Source: Marisa cornuarietis (taxonomy: Eukaryota; Mollusca; Gastropoda; Architaenioglossa; Ampullariidae). Taken from it: DNA of 64,000 nt. Where the stretch lies: assembly GCA_004794655.1 (NCBI GenBank), contig SMMW01000456.1, positions 1-64,000 on the forward strand, written 5' to 3'. Each line of letters starts with the position of its first letter. Positions within the stretch are counted from its first letter, which is position 1. Below, in pieces: positions 48,000 to 60,164 of the stretch. The position numbers and the translations under genes were made by a program. Below the pieces are notes generated by a model. It was not told the origin of the DNA, ran no database searches, and was given only the letters and a program-made list of their open reading frames with translations.

Positions 48000-50040
48000 T
48001 CTTGAGCAGTTGTGAGCAGTCCTCACTGGAATGACCAGTCTATTCCCTCCTTTTTACCAGCCACTTCTTCCTCAGTCTACTTCAGTGTTGTCAAGGTCAG
48101 GAATTAACTGTTAGGGTGAGTTGTGTGGGTCAGTGCTTCACGCTTGTCAACACCGGGTGCCACAGTTGCTAGGCAAGCTAGTGTAAGGAGGCAAGAGTTT
48201 TTGGAAGATGCTAGAAGGGCTAGCATGAAACTTTAATGGGATTAGGTGCCCATTTTTCACCGCAGGGAGACATGCTGGTCGCAACGTCTGGCTATGCGTG
48301 GTGAAGACTGCCTGCCGAGCCTGGTGAACTATCTTAGATATTACCAGAATTCTCACTACTGTTATTTCCCCAGGTGGTGCTGGATGTTTTTTCACAACTG
48401 TCCATATTTTTATTTCTTGTATTTTTTTGGTGTATGTCGCACCTCCTTCTCCCAAGTCAAACCATTCTTTCCGGTCATAAACAAGATGCACCTAATCCAT
48501 CTTGAGACAAAAAGGCGGACCTGGGGTGAAAAGTAAATTGTGAATGACTGGCAGGGGACTGGCAGAGAAAAAGCATGAGAAACAGAACCTGAGGGCGGGG
48601 TCGGTTCTGCTGTGGGCTTAGTGTCTTTTCAGGGTGGTTTTTTTTTCTTTCCGTTCCACATTTCTCTTTGTTGTTTTTTCTTGTAGTGTTAGTAATAAAT
48701 TCGTGTCCCGTATTGTCTTCATGTGCATTTTTGTATCTGTTCGCTGAGGAACGGTTGGCTACGTGGCTTTCATCGGGCGTGCGAGTGTCTGCGTAGCTGA
48801 GAGTGTGTGTGAGAGAGTGTGTGAGAGTGTGGAAGGTACGGCGCTCGATTGCAAAACGCGACAAGATGGACGGTCAAGTATTTGTACTCACATACCTTTT
48901 AAACATTCGCTGCCAGTCTTTCCGGGTTGGGATGCCCAGGTGCCTTTGCATCTTTCCCCCAACAAGTCCCCCCCTCCCTAGACTAAGTCGCCAAATTGTA
49001 CATCTCCAGACTGACCAGCTTTCCAAGATGTACAAGTTCACAAAGTGCACGAGGGGAAATGAAGGACAGAAATGTGCGGGCAGTCATGAATGGAGTGGAA
49101 GATATGAATGCTGTTTACACCTAGACTTTCCGGCCTGAATGAAATGTGCTTTTGTCCAAAACTTTTGTCATTTAGAAATGTCTAGAGTGCCAGACATCCG
49201 AGCTTGCAATAACCACCACGCTGGTGCATTAAGTAAAGAAATGAATAAAATAAAGCCAACACAAATATTGATGGGAAGACACCAGACTCTCTGTACCAGA
49301 CATTCATGGCAATTAAGCTGAGTTTTGCTGCGATGACTGTGTGAAATATTTTATTAATCAAACAACCCTCGTCCTCCCTTCACACCGATTGACTGTGAGG
49401 CCAAGTGTCCAGAGACCAGACTTGTCTTCTTCCAGTGTCGTTGCTGATGTAAACAGTCATCACTGCCGTCAGTGGCACTGCTGTGACCTGACGGAGGTCG
49501 GGTGGTGCACGCAGTGGCTGCAGGCGGCAGACACATACAAGAGCAGGTCACTCTGGCATAGTACGATGGGGATGGGTGTGTCAATGCAGCGAGGAGGGGA
49601 GCTAAGAGCTGTTGATGTTGAGACGCTTCACGAGGACCGATTCACCGATCTGCAACAGAAGATTGAGAAAAGTTTTTAGGGCTATCGTAAAAACAAGGCT
49701 TGAGACTAGCTTAGCCCTCACATGAGGACCTTATTGTGGGTAACCGAACTGTTTAACGGAGACTTTGTGACCAGAATGTTTAAGCGCTAACATGAGAAGA
49801 CAGCCCCCGGGGCAGACTGTCCCTTTTTCTACACACAGGTGTCAAGTGACCACGTGTTAGGTGGGGTTACCTGGCAGAAACAAGTGACAGCACTCGCTTT
49901 TAAGGTGGTTTACATTCTGAGGATGGCCACAGCGGGGACACTTCATTTCCGCAGTCGGCGTCAGGTTATATGGTCAGTAACATCAACGACCTTTTCACAG
50001 TCTGGGATATGCGCCAGGTGTCGGCATTTTATATGACAGT
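48000..50040. other. Stretch without a supported gene
   Basis: Several open frames of 60-114 codons occur on both strands. The one at 49341-49679 ends with plausible protein text but has no family match, start context or partner exon. Confidence 0.4.
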
Positions 50041-50048
50041 TCCACCCA

Positions 50049-50049
<1 letters not shown>

Positions 50050-50113
<64 letters not shown>
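50050..50113. repeat. (TG)n microsatellite
   Basis: About 31 TG units. Confidence 0.97.
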
Positions 50114-50114
<1 letters not shown>

Positions 50115-50400
50115 TTCATAGTCGCGCGTATAATCATTATAAATTTGCCACATAATTTAATGATGTGTTTATTACATAAAATAATTATGTATTACTTACT
50201 ACTGATCATGTATTAATGTTACAAACTAGATAATCTATTATTACATATGCTGATCACATTATCATTAAAACTGGTGTTATAATGTATAGTTATGTGACAG
50301 GGAATCTAATATACATATTTTACACTAATTATTGTGATGATGGTTTATCATTTATACAGAGTGTTCCTACTCGAATTTCACACTGTAGACCTCCTAGCAG

Positions 50401-50406
50401 TTTATT
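50401..50406 (-). promoter_or_regulatory. Candidate poly(A) signal for the secreted-peptide gene
   Basis: AATAAA on the minus strand about 300 nt after the stop codon at 50704. Another lies near 50167. Confidence 0.35.
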
Positions 50407-50703
50407 AAAATGAGACAAACATTTAAAATATCAGTTCAGAAATATGCAAGAGATTTGAATACAAAGAAGTATAGAAAATAAAGATGACGACATTGAAGGA
50501 AACTAAGTAACATCAGTTTCCGGGATATAAAGTGGCAGTGCGCTCCCAACAAACCGACAATCTGTTATTTCAGTTTCCCAGTAGACACACACAAACACAC
50601 CCTCTCTCTCTTTCTTCCCGCATTCCTCTGTTAGTTTGTAAGTGTGTATCTATGCGTGCGTGTGTGAAGCTGTCATGGCGCGTGCACGTGCAAGTCGCGC
50701 TCA

Positions 50704-51456
50704 CTAGTTCGGGAGGTTGGCATTGTTCTCCAGGGTGGCCCTCTCCACGAGTGAGCGAAGGAGCTGGTACCGTTGTTCGTCTGTGAAGTCCCGCTTCTTC
50801 TTGCCGCTGCAGCGATAAGTACACCATGTTTACAACCAACGACATTTTGGCGAGACTTTCTTACTCATATCTTGCTCATTAACTGTATTTGTATTACTAA
50901 GCTCAGGTAAACGCTATGTCATGCCTATATGTAAGAGTAACAGACACCTGAAATCATTTGTGCCATCTGCAGTCCAGCTGCTTAGTCTTAGTTGAGCTGT
51001 CAGTGGTGTGTGTGTGTGTGTGCGTGTGTGATGTTGTATGTGTATACTTGAGTTCCCTGTGAGTTTTTTTTAAATCTATATATATATATATTTCCATTCA
51101 CTGTTGAACTAGAGCACATTCCCATATTCAAATTGCCCACTGGGATAAATAAAGTTGGTCATTATCATTGTCATTGTCATTGTACCTACACAGTGGCCGG
51201 CTTTCAACTCCTATGAAAATACACAACAGTACTCAACAAACAAACTCAAAACAAAACGAACTATAAAAGCATCTGTTGCTACCAACAGTAACTTCATCAG
51301 TGTTTGCTCAATGATGTGTAAGATTGTGGGCACACTGTGTACCCTGCTCGGGACACACGAGACATCGTGACAGTAACTGCATCGACGATGAAGCTGACGA
51401 TAGACCGGTGAAGAGTATACACGTCACTAGGGTGAGAGGATGACACAAAGTACGAA

Positions 51457-51513
<57 letters not shown>

Positions 51514-52071
51514 GTGAGAGAGAGAGAGAGAATCTTCTCCTTGTCATATGCGTCATTATGTCTGGTGAGTACAAGTCAGTTCCCTCATTCAGGAAACACA
51601 GACCAAGTCTTTACACGATCCTCTCAGGCCCATTGCACACTCAATCAGAATTGCATCCTCCCCCATAAACACGCTTCAATATTTTTTCTTATAAAGTTTC
51701 CATGATTACTTTTCACTCCTTTTTTTCAAGTACTAAAAGCGAGAACTTCCGAAACAAACAATAGAAAGGGGTGCATTGTGTACCCGCTCACAGAACAACC
51801 ACCGATCAGAGGTAATAAGCACAACAGGAGATGAGATAGCAAATAAGCAAAACCAAAATTGGAAGTAGAGAGACAGCATGAAATATCGTCTAAGATATTT
51901 GATAATGAACACAGACGTTATAATAAACGTAACAAACTAACACGGTACGAGCTGTGAATACGTTCGCACCACAAGAAAATACCAAAGAGCAAGTTGTGGG
52001 AGTAGTCATGCAAGAAAGTTTTACAGAACACAAATACAAGCGAGCAGCTTGACGCAAAAGAAACATTTAAG

Positions 52072-52114
<43 letters not shown>

Positions 52115-52548
52115 AATACATACATATATCTATATATAAACATAGAATAACGCACACAATCACTGCATGCTGTTTGAACGTACGAAAGACGGCGTCACAG
52201 AGACGATCATGTGTGACGCACATGACTGCTCGACCTACCAATGTGACGTCACGGACAGACAACTTTCCAATGTGACGTCACAGGGACACAGCTCGCACTG
52301 AACTGACGTCATCAGACAAATGCCAAGGTTGCTGATGTTGTTTCCCGGCCGGCGAGGGGGGGGGGGAGGAAAGAGACGCAAACTCGACGACATGGATGAT
52401 ATGACAGATATCTGTGTTACCTACATTCTGAGAGGGTCAAACTGTCCGTGAGCCACCCGCCTTCAATTTCCGGTCAACGCCAACAAGGCCTGCAACTCTG
52501 CTACCCTCTTGTCAGAGGAAGATCTACGGACTCAGTGAAAGAAATCTC

Positions 52549-52586
<38 letters not shown>

Positions 52587-55478
52587 GCTCAATCACAGAC
52601 CACTCGGGCAAGCCGCCCACAAAGACATTCTTTAATGTCTGTCTCTCTCTCTCTCTCGGGTCTCCCATCGCACGGTTTCCTATGTAACACACGGCAACGT
52701 GTGAAATAGAGAGACGATGCAGGTTAAAGGTCCTGTGTAGCACTCGGCAGATGTGTGCAGCAGATGATCCCAGCTAAAGGTTCTAAGAAAAAGGTTGCGA
52801 GGTAAGACGTGAAACGTACCGTTGACCATCTAACGGCACGGTGGCTGGCTTGACGTTGGGTCGACCCTGGGGATACTGGCTACACAACATGGTCTCGCCG
52901 TATTTCCTTGTCTAGGCTTCCTGACCTTGAGCTTGTCGTCAGAACATCCGTGTGAGTATCTGATCAACAATAGGACTGTAGGACTGTTTGCTGACTCCGT
53001 CTTCAGATTGTACAACGTGTACAACACCAACAATGTTTTTGCTGATCCTGTTTACAGAACACAGGTTCATGCACTTGGAGTGACGTAAGTTGACATGCTT
53101 GAGACAAAGTTTGCTGATTGGAATGATCGATTTGAAGCTTGAAAAATAGACAGGGAAGTAAAATATATCCAGAAAATGTTTAGAAAAAAAGACTTCCTTT
53201 GACATTAGAAAAAGGGTGGATGGAGTTTGTTTCTTCATGTACACAGACAACGTGGGGAGCATTCACGACGGAACGTTGTATGCGCATGCGCACACAGGAA
53301 CTGCACGACGTCACACAGCGTTTGGACGACGTTTTAAAATGCATATTACAACGACAACTCACGATAATAGAAGAAAACACACAGCATTAAAACAAAACAG
53401 TGTCGCTTTCACCAAAACATTTTCCGCAGTCCACAAACAGCAACGAAACACCAACACACCTCCCCCAGTGACGTTCGCACACAAACTGATGGTCAGTAGC
53501 ATGGATGTGGAAATACACGCATGCGGTAAGCTACGTGTATGACAAGCTGGCAGAATTGTAAGAAATGTAGCTGTGAGTTCAATGTTTGATCTCTCCACCA
53601 ACCCAAAACAAACTACTGGCGCGCTCATGCTCAGGAAAGCAACAAGACAGGAAGAGAGGGGGCATGTGAGAAAAGTACCTGCTGATCACATCGACTAACC
53701 CGCAGGCTATCTCCGTACAGTTCCCGGATTGCTCCTGTCTTTCCAGTGCAATCAGCGCCAGGTACTCAGCAAGTTTGACATCAGCCGCCTGTCGTCTGTG
53801 CCTGGAACTGGAGATCAGCTGACTTGCATTGAATCAGGTGACAGATCAGGGAATGTTGTACTTGCAGAGAATCAGTTAAAAAGTCGGGGGGGGGAGCTAG
53901 CAGGCCCTAATCTCCCCACCCCTTCCACTAGGTCACTATTTTGCCTCACATTCAGACAGCGACGTCACTATTTCTGCTCTTATTCGCAGACATTGACGTC
54001 ACTATTTCCTCACACATACAATGACGTCACTACTTAATCTTACGTTCACAATGACGTCACTATTTCCGCCTCAAGTTCGCCGACCATGACGTCACCGCTT
54101 TCGTCTGTTCATTCACAACTATTTCGTTCATAGATTTCTTGTTGTCAGCTCAGCTCTGTCCTGTCAAATATTGCACGTGTGAAAGCCCTTAAGAGGTGAA
54201 TCATCGTGGCTATTTTCAAATGGTCGCAGAAAAAACAAATGAAGAAAGGACATGGGAATGCACGGTGCAGTAACTTGTTTTCCTTCTGCTCGGTCGTCTT
54301 GGCCTCAGCACTACATCATTCAGCAAAGTTTTCTCCCTTCTAGCGTTTGAACTGAACACATCCGCTGCTCTCCCCTCCTGCCCTCTAGACTACTGCCTTC
54401 TTCCTTTTCCTCAGAATTAAAGCACGAAACCCTTGTTTTCCTATGGAATGAACCGGGTAGCAGACTGCCTGTAAGAAAGGTCAAGGTTCTGTCGCTAATC
54501 ACTAACTTCCATCGCTAAATAGTTTTACTGTGGGAGGGGTGCTGGGGTAAAGCAGGGCGGAGGTGGCTTGCACTGACGTGCATCTCTGGACTGCTTGCAG
54601 AAAGTTTTCCCCCGCGTAATTTCTAGAACGAGGCCAAAACACAAGTTCGCTTCCGGTTTAACTATCAACATCTAGAAGAAGAGCAGACACTACGAACTCT
54701 CGTGTTGATGGAGGTACAAAAGCTCAAGCTTTATTGCCTGTTGTGTTTTCAGTTTATTGGCTTTAAGCTGTGGAAACTAGATGTCGAGGACTTTTGTCAA
54801 AAAAGAAAGAAAGAAAAAACAAGCAGAAATTTTGTTGCAAGTGTATTGTTGACTTACATCGCGGTTCCGGATATTAAATGTTAAATGGTTAGCCGAGACC
54901 TGGCAGCCTACAACTTCGCGAGAAGCTATAAGTTGGTCTGCGCAGACAGCCAGCAGTCCAGAGATATACTTCCTCCATGGTTGTAGGTGGGGGGGACGCA
55001 CTAGAGTTCTGGTGAAAGGTCTGCTGGGGGTGGTAGTAGCATCTACAGCATCATTTGTAGTAACACCAGCAGCACCAACAGGACTAAACCAAACCATTTG
55101 ATGGACGTTCTGCCAATAATGTGTCACATCTTTGAGAACAGACGCTGACTGAATCATCTCGCGAAATATTTCATTTTAAAACAAACGACGTCGACGCTGT
55201 TGTTCATATGGTCCAAAACCTGGAGTCAGTTACCTAGGTAACAGGTAGCTAACGGGTAGGTCTCTTGTGTGCACGACATATATGGTTATGATCTCTAGAT
55301 ATTTCTGTTTAACTATACAAAAGAGTGATGGACAGGAAACAAGACAGAAAAGGACAGTCAGGTAGGCCAACAGATGTTCTTACCTGACAGCGTCTGGAAC
55401 AGGACTTGCTTGTGACGAGGTGAGGAACAGGATACCAGCGAGGCAGGTGACAATAACAATGAGGATCTGTTTTTCCAT
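50704..55478 (-). CDS. Secreted, amidated peptide prohormone, family unknown, three exons
   Basis: Exons (minus): 55478-55384, 53801-53679, 50806-50704. Donors are GTAAGA and GTACTT, acceptors end CAG, and both introns are phase 2; total 106 residues. Residues 1 to about 24 are a classic signal peptide with a hydrophobic core. RHRR (32-35) is a furin/dibasic site. The core from Gln36 to Ser73 is amphipathic, contains C60-x4-C65, and is followed by GKKKR (74-78), the usual amidation plus cleavage signal. Residues 79-106 form a second, Cys-free helical peptide ending in a stop. This layout is that of a neuropeptide or peptide-hormone precursor. I cannot match the core to a known family. A second acceptor 5 nt inside exon 2 would remove two residues from the basic site. 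The ATG follows an acceptor (GTTGTTGCAG), so a non-coding leader exon upstream is likely. Confidence 0.75.
50895..51184 (+). mobile_element. Rex1/L2-type LINE 3' end
   Basis: A broken frame reads SSGKRY, then NRHLKSFVPSAVQLL, the conserved C-terminus of Rex1-type elements. A (TG)n tract and the 3' terminus AATTGCCCACTGGGATAAAT with a (CATTGT)n tail follow. It lies in the last intron of the secreted-peptide gene, in the opposite orientation. Confidence 0.75.
51459..51511. repeat. (TG)n microsatellite
   Basis: About 26 TG units followed by (GA)n. Confidence 0.97.
52077..52109. repeat. (AC)n microsatellite
   Basis: About 16 AC units after GCGCGC. Confidence 0.95.
52243..52310. promoter_or_regulatory. 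Three CRE-type sites
   Basis: TGACGTCA occurs three times in about 70 bp, twice inside the phrase AATGTGACGTCAC. It lies inside the second intron of the secreted-peptide gene. Confidence 0.4.
52549..52584. repeat. (AC)n microsatellite
   Basis: About 17 AC units. Confidence 0.95.
53960..54096. promoter_or_regulatory. Array of five CRE-like sites
   Basis: GACGTCAC recurs five times at roughly 30-35 bp, four of them as full TGACGTCA palindromes. Most are followed by TATTT or TACTT, so the sites are part of a degenerate tandem repeat. It lies in the first intron of the secreted-peptide gene, upstream of exon 2. Confidence 0.45.
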
Positions 55479-55519
55479 GGCTGTTGCTGCTGCAACAACA
55501 GACGTTTCACATTTTTCTT

Positions 55520-56128
55520 ACCGTGTGCACGTAGTCCTATGTGTTAACAATACTGTACAATTTTCAAAGAGTTATTTTGGACATTCAAAGACTAAAATTT
55601 TCCACAAAGCTCGAGAGTCACTTTTGAGTTTCGTCTCATTTTTCTGTCTACATTAAGTCCAAGATACTCTGTACAAACAGTCAAAAACTTGACAATCTCA
55701 GTAAATTTACTCCAAGATACTTTGTACAAACAGTCTTAAGAGCTTGACAGACAATCTCAGTAAATTTAGCAAGTCAGACAACTGTCCACCTTTGTACCTC
55801 CATGTGTACAGAGAGAAAGACAGACAACTGTCCACCTTTGTAACTCCGCGAGTACATAGAAATGACAGTCAGTAATCAACATGTTTCCATGTATCCATAG
55901 TGAAATGTTCGGTGTTGAGGGCGGACCCTGGACTACTGCTGAAGGTTTAAAATCGATGCATATGATGAGCTGTGTTCAGCTCTGACAAGTCTCATCTACC
56001 CCATCAGCCTGCAACCCGTTCTTCACGGAGCATCTTTAGACTTGAATACAAATTTCTAAGCCAATATGTTAGCAATTACGAATAGTTTTTTTTTTTTTAG
56101 TTCGCAAAGCGGCGAACGTAAAAAAAGG
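55520..56128. other. Non-coding stretch, small tandem duplications
   Basis: CCAAGATACT(C/T)TGTACAAACAG and CAGACAACTGTCCACCTTTG each occur twice in tandem. No gene seen. Confidence 0.5.
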
Positions 56129-56130
56129 CG

Positions 56131-56132
56131 TG

Positions 56133-56193
<61 letters not shown>
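56131..56193. repeat. (TCAA)n tract, 3' tail of the LINE
   Basis: About 15 tetranucleotides begin just beyond the LINE C-terminal frame. Tetranucleotide 3' tails are typical of RTE-like elements. Confidence 0.85.
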
Positions 56194-56194
<1 letters not shown>

Positions 56195-59100
56195 CTTTTC
56201 GTGCTAGTTGTACATAAGGCCTCAACTAGAGCCTGCCACTGATGTCGATCGGCTGAAACTCGCCCCAGGCGACCCCATGTCAGCCCTTTCCTTTCATCTC
56301 CCTTTCCACTGTTCTTCTCCAGGTTTCCTTTGGGCGACCTCGTTTTCTTCGGCCGTCTGGAGTCCATCGTAGGGCGATTCTGGAGAGGTCTGCTGTCTGC
56401 TGGCGGAGCACATGTCCAATCCATCGCCAACGCCTTCGTTTAACCAGCGTGGTGATGGACTCGGTTTCAGTTCTTCGGTGGAGTTCTTCATTGGTGATGG
56501 TGTTTGGCCAAAAGTATGCGCCTGAGACATCTGTTTTGGAAGACGTCAAGCCTGTTACCGATGTTTTTGGTCATCTTCCATGATTCTGATCCATAAAGGA
56601 GGGTGCTGATCACATTCGACTTGAAGAGTCTTAGCTTCGTCTTTGGCTGATGATTTTTGCCTTCCATGTGCCCATTGAGTGAGGCGAAGGCTTGGCTGGC
56701 TTTTGCCTGTCGGGCTCGAATCTCCACCTCCGCATCCCTGGTGTTTGACATCTTGGACCCAAGATAGGTAAAACTATCAACTTCCACAACCTCTTCTCCA
56801 TTTAGTTTGATGTTTTCTTGGACTATGGCATTCACTCTCATACTTTTTGTTTTCTTTGCGCTGACCTTCAAGCCAAGGTGTTTCTGAGAAGGCATTTGTT
56901 TTCTCCTGCATGTCTTAATGTCGGTGTGACAACATGGCAAAGTCATCGGCAAAGTCCAAGTCTTCCAGCATTGTTGTTGCTGTCATAGTCATGGTCCATT
57001 TGATCCCTCTCCTCTCTCTGTCGGTGGAATTCTTAATAATCCAGTCCATGGCCAGGATGAAGAGGAACGGCGACAGAATGCAGCCTTGCTTCACCCCAGT
57101 GTTGACGTTGAAGGGTGCTGTGAGCTCCCTGTCACAGACCACCTGAGATTTGAAGTCGCTGTACAGCATTCCAACGACCTGGACAATTTTCGCAGGGACT
57201 CCGTAATGCCTCAGGATCTTTCATAATGACTCGCGGTGGATGCTGTCAAAAGCCTTCTCCAGGTCGATGACGTTGATGTACAGCGGTGCGTTCCACTCAT
57301 TGCTCTGCTCCAGAATCTGACGCAGAGTGAAAATGAGTTCAGAGCAGGATCGCCCAGGGCGAAATCCTGCTTGCTCAGGCCGGAGGTCTTTCTCAACGGA
57401 TGCTGTCAGTCTTGACAAAACAATCTTGCTGAAGACCTTACTGGTGAGGGAACGAAATCCTATACCACTCCAGTTATTGCAGTCTCCAAGATCTACTTTC
57501 TTGGGTAACTTGAAGATGAGCCCTGTCTTCCAACCATCGGGATTGGGGATCTGTCCTGATTCCCAAACTTGCTTGAAGATTTCAGTCAACATGGGAGCTG
57601 TCACATTCACATCTGCTTTCAACATCTCTGCTGTTATTCCATCTGCCCCTGGTGCTTTGCCGCTTTTTATTGCCTTGATTGCTGCTGTCACTTCTTCCAG
57701 GCTTGGCGGGTCTGTGCAGATGATAAGGTCTCTCTCTCTGCTGGCTGGATGTCTGCGAGCTGAGGGGGCTCTGGTCTGTGTAGAACTGACTCAAAATGTT
57801 CCCTCCAGCGCTATAGTTTTTCTGCCTCTCCATCAACAACATTTCCGTTTATGTCTTTCACTGGTATCTCACTGTTTTTGAACCTGTTGTTCAGCTGTTT
57901 ATTGATTTTATACAGTGTTTTCAGGTCATTTTTCCTGCTTCTTCTTCTGCTTCATCTGCCAGTTTCTCTCTGTAGTCCCTTTTGTCGGTTTTGATCATCC
58001 TCTTTACCTCTTTGTTTATTTCTGTATATCTTTGTCTGCGTTGTTCCTTCAGACGTTCAGATCTGGTGTTGTTGATTTTCTGCTTGGTTGACTTTCTTTC
58101 TTCTATCCTTTTCCATGTCGTTTCTCTGATCCACTGCTCTTTTTTTTTTTTTGGTTGGAAGCCCAGTATTTTCTTTCCTGTTTTCTGTAAGACTCGATTG
58201 AAGTCCTCTAAGGTCATTTCCTGTTGGTCCCCTAGTGCCTGGAACCTGTTCTTTACTTCCACTACAAAGGCCCGTTTAGTGGCTGGGTCCTTCAGTGTGC
58301 CGGAGTCCATTCTCTGCTGACCTGCCTGTTTTCCTCGCGATCGACGTAGCTTCAGAGAAACTGCGGCTATCACAAGAGTGTGGTCACTGGCAACGTCTGC
58401 TCCTCTGTAGGCTCTGACATCTTGAAGTGAGCTCCTCCATCTTTGGTTGATGATGACATGGTCTATCTTGTTTTTTTGTGATCCCGTCTGGTCTACGTTG
58501 CCTTGTGGATGTCTTTGTGTTGGAAGAGTGTGCCTCCAGTCAGTAAATTGTTTTTATTTACATAAATCTGCCAGTCTCTCTCAGTTGTCATTGATGGTTC
58601 CAATTCCATGCTTGCCCATGATATGCTCCCTGCAGGTGTTGTCACTTCTCACCTTGGCATTGAGATCGCCAGTGATGAGCAACATATGGGCTCGGACGCT
58701 CTCCTTGGCTGCCTGGAGCTGATCGTAAAAAGCATCCTTGTCTTCTGCCTCGGAGTCTTCTGTTGGTGCATAGCAAACTAGCACTGTCAGCTTGGTGTAC
58801 TTTGAATGGAATCTTGCTCTCAGAAGCCTCGGTCCATAAGGCTTCCATTCCAGCAGTGTCTTTTCAGTTTTCCTATTGAGGAGTAGTGCTACTCCTTCAG
58901 AGTGTTGGTCGTCTGATCTTCCTGAGAACAAGATAGTATGTCCTGATGATATTCTCCTCTTTCCCGTGCCGGTCCATCTGACCTCGCTGACTCCCAGGAT
59001 GTCCAAGTTGTACTTGTCAAACTCCTTGACTAGTTGGGGCAACCTGCCAGTCTGATACAAGGTCTGGACGTTCCAGCACCCCACCCTCAACTTCTGCTTC

Positions 59101-59225
59101 GGCTTTAGTAAATCCACCATCGGGGCGCCAGCTCCCTCTCGGGTTTGACTGTCGTCCGTCATAAGTCCAGTTTCCTGGTGTGTTTCATTACCTTCGCCAA
59201 CCGTAACGAGTGCTCTAGTGTTGGT
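56131..59225 (-). mobile_element. APE-type non-LTR retrotransposon (RTE-like), near-complete copy 2
   Basis: On the minus strand: endonuclease N-terminus at 59162-58581 (CWNVQTLYQTGR, then GDLNAK); linker at 58373-57921; RT fingers at 57691-57221 (GKAPGADGITAEML, then EQAGFRPGRSC); palm at 57169-56915 (GVKQGCILSPFLF, then DFADDFAML at the catalytic site); post-RT at 56952-56488; and C-terminal RRWRWIGHVLR and GRRKRGRPKETWRR at 56549-56280. Several frameshifts make it inactive. It ends in a (TCAA)n tract at 56131-56193, whose minus strand is the 3' tail. The 5' end stops at 59225, where copy 1 carries 420 bp more. Confidence 0.88.
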
Positions 59226-59274
59226 TTCTGTAACTTGTGAAGCTGATTACAAGAGTTTGAAGAGAGTCGCTCAC

Positions 59275-59431
59275 CTGGTGTTCACTTGTCAGTTGAACCT
59301 GTGACTCGCTCTCTGACGCGGCTTCGGAGAAAAGACTTGGGTGGCGAGTAGTCAGCCAGAAGGCACCTATCGTCTGCCGGGTGTGGCTCGTGGCGGAGGC
59401 GACTGCTGTCTCTTCCTCGGGACTGGAGAGT
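59275..59431 (-). other. Putative non-coding leader exon (copy 2)
   Basis: Same arrangement as copy 1: TATA, about 150 nt, then donor CAG|GTGAGC with GTGAGC at 59274-59269. The next supported minus-strand gene is the secreted-peptide gene, whose first coding exon begins right after an acceptor about 3.8 kb away. The link is inferred. Confidence 0.4.
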
Positions 59432-59456
59432 GACCGCAGCACAGACAACTCCAGGT

Positions 59457-59496
59457 CTTTATACACCGCGCGACAACGCTCGCATCACTGACGTCA
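59457..59496 (-). promoter_or_regulatory. CRE + TATA promoter (copy 2)
   Basis: TGACGTCA at 59496-59489 and TATAAAG at 59463-59457 (minus), with the same spacing as copy 1. Confidence 0.55.
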
Positions 59497-59810
59497 CGAT
59501 CTGCCCACAACATGCGGGCTCACAGGCTCAAATTATATAACACACTCTTTCTGTACACGTGGAAAACACAACGAAAGGGGAGGTGAAGGAGAGAACGAAG
59601 CCCAAGGAAAAAGCCAGAGAGAGAAAAATTGGAGAAAATGTGATCCCACTCTTGTTGGTACCAGCTGTCGTTATAAGGGTGGTTCAAAAGGCCAGAGATA
59701 GGGAGATAGAGAAAGATGGAGAGATGGTGTTCCCACTTCCCATGGTACCAAATATCGTTGTAGCGGTAGTTGAAAAGAAAGACAAAGACAGGAGTTAACA
59801 TGGTTAACAT

Positions 59811-59811
<1 letters not shown>

Positions 59812-59867
<56 letters not shown>
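59812..59867. repeat. (TG)n microsatellite
   Basis: About 27 TG units; counterpart of 6995-7044 with different length. Confidence 0.96.
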
Positions 59868-59869
<2 letters not shown>

Positions 59870-60164
59870 AGCGCGGTGATGCTAGCCACGTGGTAGAAGC
59901 ATCCTGATGATAATTTCAGACTGTGGTGGTAGCAGCTGTCTTTACAGTAGTAGTTCAAAGTACGGCTTCCACAGCACGTATGGTTCGTATAACAAATCAC
60001 ACGGCTGAGACTTCAGTGACTCACTTGACGATATTATTGAAGAAAATTAGATGTTCTTTTACTTCAACTGACCCACCTTAATATTTGTCTCCTTAACATG
60101 TTAATGCTCCTAGAGTCGGCTGTGTTAGCTGGTCATTGTAAAGGTTCACCATGATATCTCCCGT

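Noticed and set aside
49341..49679. 112-codon plus-strand frame
   Set aside because: The C-terminal text looks protein-like, but no domain, partner exon or promoter could be found.
53199..53390. 63-codon plus-strand frame with helical text
   Set aside because: No homology, splice or start support, and it lies inside an intron of the minus-strand peptide gene.
54777..55157. 126-codon minus-strand frame as an extra exon of the peptide gene
   Set aside because: Direct joining of the flanking exons in phase 2 gives a complete prohormone, and the frame has no convincing acceptor/donor pair in that phase.
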